Of a stretch of 64,000 bases of DNA, positions 16,629 through 25,117 are shown piece after piece. Both the position numbers and the translations under genes were made by a program. The stretch is from assembly GCF_900116895.1 (NCBI RefSeq), contig NZ_FPCF01000001.1, forward strand, positions 1-64,000, given 5' to 3'. This stretch comes from Pseudidiomarina donghaiensis. GTDB lineage: Bacteria; Pseudomonadota; Gammaproteobacteria; Enterobacterales; Alteromonadaceae. The notes beneath the pieces are model-generated. The model saw nothing but the letters and a program-made list of their open reading frames with translations. It was not told where the DNA came from and made no database searches. Within the stretch, counting starts at the first letter, position 1. Every line of letters begins with the position of its first letter.

Positions 16629-16757
16629 CTATTTACGGCGAATGCGCAAACGAAATGCCTTCTTACCACACTCATGAGCGTGAATACGACGTCCCAACTT
16701 TTTATGAAAAAAAGAGGTTACGTAAATGTATTCAAAGTCATCACCTGAGGTAAGCAT
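16629..16757 (-). CDS. Small basic protein (42 aa) with strong translation signals
   Basis: ATG 16757 is preceded on the minus strand by TAGGAGAAAAGCTT, one of the best ribosome-binding sites in this region. The stop (16631-16629) is followed directly by a terminator, so this is a complete mini transcription unit. The product begins MLTSGDDFEYIYVTSFFHKK and ends in an Arg/Lys-rich stretch (FRLRIRRK). Its single Cys and two His residues (HAHEC) are notable. I do not recognise a function. Confidence 0.65.
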   Translation of the reverse strand: MLTSGDDFEYIYVTSFFHKKLGRRIHAHECGKKAFRLRIRRK

Positions 16758-17288
16758 AAGCTTTTCTCCTATAATTTCGGTTAAAGAAAAGCAGACGCTG
16801 TTAAATTGTCATTCGTCGCATTTGGATGTAAAAATTACACCACAAATACTAGAATACTGATCTCTCAAATCGGTACGACAGGTAACAGCGGTCTACCGTA
16901 ACTTCTCTCATAACTTCGAGTGTCGAGCTCGCTGTTATGAGAGAGTCCCCACAACATGTTGTAGCTAAAGTTTTTCCTAGCACAGTATATTGCGATGGAA
17001 CCTGTCCTATTCTAATTGATTATTCCACCCAATCAAGCGAATCAAAGGCGATTATTTGACCTGATTGATGGTTCTGAAGTGGGGGCTATCGCTGAATAGC
17101 TAACCAATAAAGCGCATTAGAAAAATCAATCAATTAAAATTTTTTTCTTATTATTTTTTTGTTTAACAAGGTGAATTATTAGACAATTAATCTCTATGAC
17201 TAGATTTTAGTAGCTTTAGAGCTGTTGAACCTGATGTTAGCTACAACAATTACCGTATTCTCACACTAGATACACTTACTAAAAGTTG
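16758..17288. other. Gene-free stretch
   Basis: No supported gene is seen. The end near the 17289 start is A+T-rich (17110-17180) and probably holds the promoter of the repeat-protein gene. Confidence 0.55.
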
Positions 17289-17671
17289 ATGGCTGGTAAA
17301 GCCGCGCTTATCGGAAGCGATCGAAAAACAAGGTCAAGCGGCGACGCCGTGGTTGTCGGTAGTGATCACAAAATTGGGGGCAGCGGCAAAGCAGAGGTTA
17401 TCGGTCGTGATCACAAAATTGGGGGCAATAACAAATCTGTGATTGTCGGGAATGATCACAAAATAGGGGACAATAACAAAGCTATAATTATCGGAACTGA
17501 ACGCAAAACAGGGCGCACCATCAATACTATTGCCATCGAAAGTGTTCATACAGTCGAGATGTTAGCAACAAAGGTATAGTTGTCGGTCGTGATCACAAAA
17601 TTGGGGGCAGCGGCAAAGCCGTGGTTGTCGGCATTGATCACAAAATAGGGGGCACCAAATACATAAACTAA
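17289..17671 (+). pseudogene. Protein of 15-residue GxDHKIGG repeats, frameshifted
   Basis: The gene starts at ATG 17289 and consists of a 45-bp/15-residue unit of the form [KD]AxxxGxDHKIGGxx. About four units precede a degenerate one (IIIGTERKTG…), after which the frame stops at 17577-17579. Shifting frame near 17555 restores two further good units (IVVGRDHKIGGSG, VVVGIDHKIGG) ending at TAA 17669-17671. The regular V/I-V-G-x-D pattern suggests a stacked beta-solenoid like hexapeptide-repeat proteins. It lies 17 bp upstream of the trypsin-like gene, probably as one operon. Both look damaged. Confidence 0.65.
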
Positions 17672-17688
17672 TAATACTAAGGAATACA

Positions 17689-18294
17689 ATGTCGACCGAA
17701 AATGCACTTGTTCGCTCAACTGTTAGAGTAATGGCGGGTAAAAATGGCCAAGAACCTTTTTCCGTGGGGACTGGGTTTTACTATAAAGTGCAAGACCCCA
17801 AAACATCGAATGCGAAAATACTTATTTTAACAAATAAGCACGTTGTGAATGGCGCAGACTACATTAGATTTGTTCATTCTTATGCGGACTCTCTTGAAGA
17901 CTTAGACGAACATCACCAACCTGTTGGAAGAGTTGATAAAACAGAACAAATTCCAATTGCACCATTTGTATATAACCATCCAAACCCAGATATAGACCTT
18001 TGTGCTATTGATGTAGCAGCTTTTCAAGGCTCAAGCGGTTCACCTGTTTTCTCGTATGAAGCACCAATGTTCAGACAAGCTAGTGGTGCATATACACCAG
18101 GAACCAAAGTAAACCTTATAGGTGTTGTTTGGGGCGTTATCGAGTCAAGCGTAGAGGGGGATTTAAAAGTCATAGAAATACCTTCTGCATTAAAGCATGT
18201 GCCGGTTATGAATGCTTCATTAAACCTTGCCTTAGCGCTTCATGCTGATGTAATTAAAGATCTAGATGCGTTAATTTTTGCAACAATAAACTGA
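17689..18294 (+). pseudogene. Trypsin-like serine peptidase with internal deletion
   Basis: ATG 17689 is preceded by AAGGAA. The 201-aa product starts with a chymotrypsin-fold beta-barrel (VGTGFYYKV) and shows His51 in ILTNKHVV, Asp103 in DIDLCAID and Ser116 in QGSSGSPVF. In working members of this fold about 80-100 residues separate the Asp and Ser strands; here there are 13. The joint DVAAFQGSSG keeps the reading frame. A clean internal deletion most likely removed part of both barrels, so activity is doubtful although all three triad residues are present. The partner upstream is the repeat protein. Confidence 0.7.
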
Positions 18295-18422
18295 TATGAG
18301 CATGTGCATATTACAAGCCGGTCAAGAACGGACGCAAAACAGTAGGCTGTGCTCTTTCCTCGCCATTCTAGCATACTATTTACGCGCCGTTTACCGGGGC
18401 GTCATACCAATAGGATAAGATT

Positions 18423-18620
18423 GTGCGTGATCGACTGAAAAATTTAACAGAAGAAGATTATTGGGTTTATGGAGTAACCGAGTCTGACTTTGATCACGCT
18501 ATAACTATCGTCCGTGAAATGATTGATGCTCGTACTCAACAATATAAGGAGAAGGAAGCTCGAGTACGGGCAGAGAGTCCAGACGTTGCCGACGACATAC
18601 TTGACGATGTCGCACACTAC
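18423..18620 (+). pseudogene. Small acidic hypothetical protein cut by an IS3 element
   Basis: GTG 18423 follows AATAGGATAAG. The frame encodes an acidic helical protein (MRDRLKNLTEEDYWVYGVTE…ILDDVAHY). It then enters the terminal repeat of the IS at 18621, where the last 11 codons of the open frame are IS sequence. The continuation beyond the IS (from 19901) is not obvious. The family is unknown. Confidence 0.6.
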
Positions 18621-18628
18621 TGTAGTGG

Positions 18629-19866
<1,238 letters not shown>

Positions 19867-19993
19867 CTAATCAGGTGGCCAAATTAACTATGCCACTACA
19901 ACTCGTTTGAATAAAAATTTTACTCACAGTGTGAGATAAGTATTAAATCAGCGAATCACTGTCGCAAGTAACACGAACCAGAGCCGATCAACG

Positions 19994-20512
19994 ATGAATG
20001 ACAGAGCAGAGCCAATGATCCAAAACACGGAAGCGTTTGAGCAATTACTCGAGTCACATCGCGGTATTTTGTTCAAAGTCGCCAATACATACTGCTGGCA
20101 GCCGGATGACCGAGCTGATCTGCTGCAGGAAATGGCGACTCAGTTATGGCGCGCATGGCCTGACTTTGACCCGACTCGCACTTTTTCGACCTGGATGTAT
20201 CGCATTGCATTAAATGTCGCCATTAGCTATTTGCGCAACCAGTCGCCGCATCGACGGAACCTGGTGTCAATGAGCGAAGAGCATCACCTGGTTGCAGATC
20301 CGCAAACGGCTGAGCAAACATCTGAGATGACCCATCACCGCCTGCTATTACATAACTTTATTGAGCGCCAGACAGCTTTGGACAAAGCCTTACTGTTGCT
20401 CTATCTGGAAGAGCATTCGCAGCGGGAAATTGCTGACATTCTGGGTATTACGGAAAGCAATGTTTCGACCAAGATTGGTCGGCTGAAACAGCGCTTACAC
20501 GATGAGCTGTGA
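19994..20512 (+). CDS. ECF-type sigma-70 family RNA polymerase sigma factor
   Basis: This 172-aa protein has a region 2 (ANTYCWQPDDRADLLQEMAT…TFSTWMYRIALNVAISYLRN) and a region 4 helix-turn-helix (LLLYLEEHSQREIADILGIT…KIGRLKQRL). The short linker and absence of regions 1 and 3 mark an extracytoplasmic-function (ECF) sigma. The membrane-protein gene 63 bp downstream is very likely its co-transcribed partner and possibly its regulator. Base composition is backbone-like, unlike the flanking regions. Confidence 0.92.
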   Translation: MNDRAEPMIQNTEAFEQLLESHRGILFKVANTYCWQPDDRADLLQEMATQLWRAWPDFDPTRTFSTWMYRIALNVAISYLRNQSPHRRNLVSMSEEHHLVADPQTAEQTSEMTHHRLLLHNFIERQTALDKALLLLYLEEHSQREIADILGITESNVSTKIGRLKQRLHDEL

Positions 20513-20575
20513 ACATGCACTTAAGCGGCAAATGAAGTAACAAAGTAAGTAACAAATTAAGCAAAGGACATCACC

Positions 20576-21232
20576 ATGGAAACTCATGAACTAAAAGCGG
20601 CCTGGCAAGCTATCGATAAGCGCTTCGAGCGAGAAAATCGCTTAACCTGGCAGTTATTGCGCGACCAACGGCTCGACAAGGTACGCAGCAGTTTGTGGCC
20701 TTTGATTATGGGCCAATGCCTGCAGATGCTATTTGGGATAGTTTTTATTCTGCTGGCCGTTCTGTTGTGGAACACCTCGGCAAAGCCTGTTGCGACTATG
20801 ATTGCCGGCATTGTGGTGCATGCTTATGGTGTCATCGTGATCATTACCGCCGGGGTGGTGTTGGGCAAACTCCGGTCAGTCGATTACGCGGCTCCCGTAC
20901 TCGCCATTCAAAAGCAATTGGCGCAGGTGCGTCGTTACTACGTGATAAGCGGCATGATCGCCGGTCTGCCCTGGTGGTTTATGTGGGTACCCGTGCTGAT
21001 GGTGCTGATAGGTCTCACGGGCGTTGATTTGTATGCCCATACGCCCTGGACAGTCTGGTCAGGTATAGCAGTGGGCGCCATCGGGTTGCTTAGCACGGCG
21101 TTGTTTCACCGCTGGTCACGCAGCAGCAAACGGCCAAAACTAGCTCGCTATATGGAAGATTCCGTCACCGGTTCCAGTTTGCGCAAAGCACAGTTGCAAC
21201 TAAGCGAGTTGCAACGCTTTGAAGAGGATTAA
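20576..21232 (+). CDS. Inner-membrane protein paired with the ECF sigma factor
   Basis: This 218-aa protein has a cytoplasmic N-terminal segment (METHELKAAWQAIDKRFE), four predicted membrane spans at about residues 45-66, 72-95, 122-143 and 151-172, and a charged C-terminal tail. ATG 20576 follows AAAGGACATC. No classical anti-sigma (zinc) motif is seen, but the arrangement sigma gene then membrane protein suggests a signal-sensing or anti-sigma role. This remains inference. Confidence 0.75.
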   Translation: METHELKAAWQAIDKRFERENRLTWQLLRDQRLDKVRSSLWPLIMGQCLQMLFGIVFILLAVLLWNTSAKPVATMIAGIVVHAYGVIVIITAGVVLGKLRSVDYAAPVLAIQKQLAQVRRYYVISGMIAGLPWWFMWVPVLMVLIGLTGVDLYAHTPWTVWSGIAVGAIGLLSTALFHRWSRSSKRPKLARYMEDSVTGSSLRKAQLQLSELQRFEED

Positions 21233-21233
21233 A

Positions 21234-21267
21234 AAAGCCGCTGGAGCAAACAATGCTCCGGCGGCTT
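21234..21267. terminator. Rho-independent terminator between convergent genes
   Basis: AAGCCGCTGGAGCA and TGCTCCGGCGGCTT pair over about 14 bp (with one mismatch) around AACAA. It lies between the convergent membrane-protein gene and katG fragment and may serve both. Confidence 0.8.
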
Positions 21268-21285
21268 CGATGAACCAAACCGTGG

Positions 21286-22419
<1,134 letters not shown>

Positions 22420-22657
22420 CTAATAAATCATCGAAGTTGGTAATAGCCTCCTTATGAAGCTCAGAGATCACACTTTTACCGCGGATATCACAGAGAATGT
22501 TTCAGTGCCTACAGTCATTTTTCGATCACCTTGTTTTCGCATGATAGTTTCTTCTTATATTGGTAAGCATGTAAAGGTTTGCAATATAGGTTAATACAAT
22601 TTAGTTAGCAGTGTTAGACAGTTTTAGGGTACTTAACTATTGAATGTCGCGATGATT

Positions 22658-22685
22658 ACTTCCGATAATAACCATTATGTGAAGT
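22658..22685. other. dif-like recombination site candidate (copy 3)
   Basis: The arms ACTTCCGATAA and TTATGTGAAGT flank a 6-bp centre (TAACCA). The right arm matches the XerD-binding arm of proteobacterial dif (TTATGTTAAAT) at 9 of 11 positions. The left arm matches copies 1 and 2 at 10 of 11. The palindrome extends outward (GATT…AATC). It lies 365 bp inside the katG breakpoint. Confidence 0.5.
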
Positions 22686-22845
22686 AATCTCATTCGCTGG
22701 ACATAGAAGAATGCGTTCGGTATTTTTCGTGACCAGACTAACTGGAATTATTGCTTGAATTTTCGGTAAGGTTCAGCAAGAATGAAGAGGTACGGATTAA
22801 GAACGTTTCGATTAGTAGTCTGTCAAATTACTAATCACCTCAATT

Positions 22846-22876
22846 CAAAATGGAGCTCCTAAAGAGCTCCATTTTG
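22846..22876 (+). terminator. Strong hairpin, probable terminator
   Basis: CAAAATGGAGCTC and its exact complement form a 13-bp stem around CTAAA, followed by TTAA. The plus-strand half ends in TTTTG. An in-frame ATG at 22850 for the downstream gene lies inside this stem, which argues against that start. Confidence 0.6.
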
Positions 22877-22897
22877 TTAATACTGTCGAATATTGCA

Positions 22898-23347
22898 ATG
22901 AAGCACGAGCCCTCAGATATTATTTCAGATATTTTAATGGCGCACGCAACTTCTAATCGTATGCCGTTTATGGGGTATTCACAGATTAGTATTGTAAGAG
23001 CATTGGAACAGGGGGTAGATGCAAGGATTGTTGAGCAACTAAAGTCCTACATTCTGTTCTCGATTCAATGTCAAACATTAGGTTTGAGCGAAACATCACT
23101 TAAACGAAAAATCAAACTGAACAAAAAGCTGAGTCCAAAGCAGGCAGATAATCTTCTGCAGCTGACCATATCTTGGCATGCGTTAATCAACTTCTTTAAT
23201 CACGATCGCCAATTGTTATCAAGTTGGCTTTATACTGACCTGCCGGCTTTAGACGGAACAACGCCAGCCAGCATGCTCAGTACAAACTTTGGGTGACGAG
23301 TTTTATCCGAAACACTTGAAACTATGAAATATGGCGAGTTTTTTTAG
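22898..23347 (+). pseudogene. Xre/MbcA/ParS-type antitoxin with premature TGA
   Basis: The product has a helical N-terminal part and the family C-terminal block (SWLYTDLPALDGTTPASMLS then TNFG). It stops at TGA 23294-23296. Reading on in the same frame gives the expected ending (RVLSETLETMKYGEFF) to TAG 23345-23347. The TGA stands where the family often has Arg, so one C-to-T change (CGA to TGA) explains it. The start is unsure: ATG 22898 is preferred because ATG 22850 is inside a hairpin. No RES toxin gene is adjacent. It overlaps the convergent gene 23322-23819. Confidence 0.65.
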
Positions 23348-23819
23348 CATTCCGCCCTCGTCTCGAAAGGCCAAGACGTCTTGCGTGCCACCTTGTTTCT
23401 TCCTCGCCTCGATTCAAAATTTTTGCGATTTCACGATACGTTTTAGTTGCGATATTACGCCTCAGAACCTGCTGTTCTGTATGTGAAAGTGGCTTATTGC
23501 GTGTACTAATGTAAACACCCAAGCGATTTGCTTTTCGACGAACACCTTCTGAAGTTCTGTTTAGCTTTTTAGCGATATCCTGGGCACCAAGTGCTTCTAT
23601 ATTATCGCGAATAAACGCAATATCTTTTTCACTGTATTCTGCTTTCAGAGCGGTTCCGGCTGCTCGTTTTGATTGAATTTCTAGACTCCGCGCACGTCGG
23701 AGTAATGCTGATTTTGTGACTCCGAGCTTTTCCGCAATATGACTTGCCGATTTTCGGTGATAATAGCGTCGAAGATACGCGTCCATTTTAGCTGTCCAAT
23801 CGATTCTCGTGGTCATCAT
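23322..23819 (-). CDS. DNA-binding protein with three SANT/Myb-like helix-turn-helix repeats
   Basis: This 165-aa protein has three consecutive units of about 45 residues with the pattern hydrophobic helix, then [SA]xxIAxKL[GN]xT, then xxxRARxLG. The cores are SASHIAEKLGVTKSALLRRA, GAQDIAKKLNRTSEGVRRKA and TYREIAKILNRGEEETRWHA. It is very basic. Repeats of this kind bind DNA in several mobile-element proteins. It lies 56 bp downstream of the recombinase operon on the same strand, so it could be an accessory DNA-binding factor of that module. ATG 23816 is an alternative start. Confidence 0.65.
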   Translation of the reverse strand: MMTTRIDWTAKMDAYLRRYYHRKSASHIAEKLGVTKSALLRRARSLEIQSKRAAGTALKAEYSEKDIAFIRDNIEALGAQDIAKKLNRTSEGVRRKANRLGVYISTRNKPLSHTEQQVLRRNIATKTYREIAKILNRGEEETRWHARRLGLSRRGRNAKKTRHIS

Positions 23820-23833
23820 ATTTGCTTCATTTG

Positions 23834-23858
23834 AAGACCGCTAAACAGCGGTCTTTTT
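23834..23858. terminator. Hairpin between recombinase operon and HTH gene
   Basis: AAGACCGC and GCGGTCTT form an 8-bp stem around a loop of about 6 bases. The T-run is on the plus strand (TCTTTTTAT), so it fits termination of plus-strand transcripts best. It is A-rich, and therefore weak, for the minus-strand operon. Confidence 0.55.
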
Positions 23859-23875
23859 ATCATTAAAAAAGAAAT

Positions 23876-25117
23876 TTAAGACGCCGCGCTTGGATTCTGT
23901 AATTTCTGTAAGGCGACGTAACTTGTAAAAGACGAAGTTGTGACATAGAACTCGTCACCGGAGTTCGCAGGGTTATGCAAAAGTACATTGACGTCATCGT
24001 TGAAGATTTTTAATGCTGCGATTAACGACGATCGTAGCGTTTTAATTTCCTCGAAATCCTCGAGTCCGATGTGCGTTTTAATGACTAAAGAGAGTTGGCC
24101 AGCCTCGGGCTCTGACTCAAACTGAATCAACTTCTCAGTGTCGTTTTTAATCAAAGAAATGAAAACGAAGTCTTCATTTTTCTTCTGCTTAGCATCGAGC
24201 TTTTCGAGTGCTTTGATACACATTTCTTTGTTCAAAGTGAGTGCGTCTGTTTCACTAAAATTCGGTAACGCGCAAACCATTGGGCGGCGAATGTGCTCCT
24301 GTGTTTTAAGAAAAACAACAGAATCCTTAGTACGCAAAATAATTCGTTCATGCTCTTGCGTGAACAATATTTGTGCATCCGCGGTTGCCCTCAACAAGTT
24401 GATCATCTTTCTTAGCGCGTGAAGCGTACTAGAATCGAGAACCGAGTTGACGGTTAACTCTTTATCAATTTTTTGTGTCTTAATGCTAAAATTACTTGAT
24501 TCAAAAACTAGAGCACCTGATCTGTTTTGTATCGTGACATAGTCCGCGACGGATGCGCCTTGCGCTTTGTTAAAGTCATCGATTAGCGCAATGGTGTTAT
24601 CTGAAGATTTGCTCAACTGAAATGCATCCTCACTTTCACTTAGTTGCGGTAAGTCATAGTCAGAAAGCGTATCTAATATTTTAATGTTCTGTCGAAGTGT
24701 CGATGAATCATCATTCGCAACAAATTTATTTTCCTCTGGAAATAAGTCCGCTTGATTATCGTCGACTGGAGCCTTGCCTGATAGGATTGCCATTGATGCC
24801 GCGACCGTATTAATTTCGAGTTTTATATGGCGTGCGAATAATGTTTTTTCTATCAGCGTCGAGAAAAAGACAGCATCAAGTTCTATCCATAGTGAATCAG
24901 TGAACTCATCATCAAAAATGGCATCTAGCTTGTGCCAGGCCCAGAGCTCTTCGTTTAAAGGCGAGGCAAGCGTAAGTGTGCTTGAGCTTGCATCACAGAT
25001 GAGAACAATTGCATTGCGATTCAATGTATCGCGATCGTTTTGAAGCGATGTCGTCTCTTTAAATAACTTCGCTGCACATTTGAGCGGGAAGCGGTCAACA
25101 ATAGTATCCATAATCAT
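23876..25117 (-). CDS. DNA sliding-clamp (DnaN)-like protein, last gene of recombinase operon
   Basis: This 413-aa protein reads like three similar domains. The last third shows the DnaN domain III order: PMVCALPNF, a helix ALTLNKEMCIKALEKL, a strand FVFISL, LSLVIKT, a helix LRSSLIAALKIFND, VNVLLHNP and a final strand YVALQKL. The middle has a DnaN-like ILRTKDSVVFLK strand pair. Identity to housekeeping clamps is low, so this is a fold-level guess. The start overlaps the stop of the preceding gene by 4 nt (ATGA), showing operon membership. A clamp-like partner could tether the recombinases to replicating DNA. This is inference. Confidence 0.5.
   Translation of the reverse strand: MIMDTIVDRFPLKCAAKLFKETTSLQNDRDTLNRNAIVLICDASSSTLTLASPLNEELWAWHKLDAIFDDEFTDSLWIELDAVFFSTLIEKTLFARHIKLEINTVAASMAILSGKAPVDDNQADLFPEENKFVANDDSSTLRQNIKILDTLSDYDLPQLSESEDAFQLSKSSDNTIALIDDFNKAQGASVADYVTIQNRSGALVFESSNFSIKTQKIDKELTVNSVLDSSTLHALRKMINLLRATADAQILFTQEHERIILRTKDSVVFLKTQEHIRRPMVCALPNFSETDALTLNKEMCIKALEKLDAKQKKNEDFVFISLIKNDTEKLIQFESEPEAGQLSLVIKTHIGLEDFEEIKTLRSSLIAALKIFNDDVNVLLHNPANSGDEFYVTTSSFTSYVALQKLQNPSAAS

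Noticed and set aside
17289-17671. CRISPR array suspicion because of regular 45-bp repeats
   Set aside because: The period is a whole number of codons, the units encode a repeating protein motif, there are no unique spacers, and no cas genes are nearby.
22850-22897. Earlier ATG (22850) as start of the antitoxin remnant
   Set aside because: It lies within the 13-bp stem of a strong hairpin and has no ribosome-binding site.
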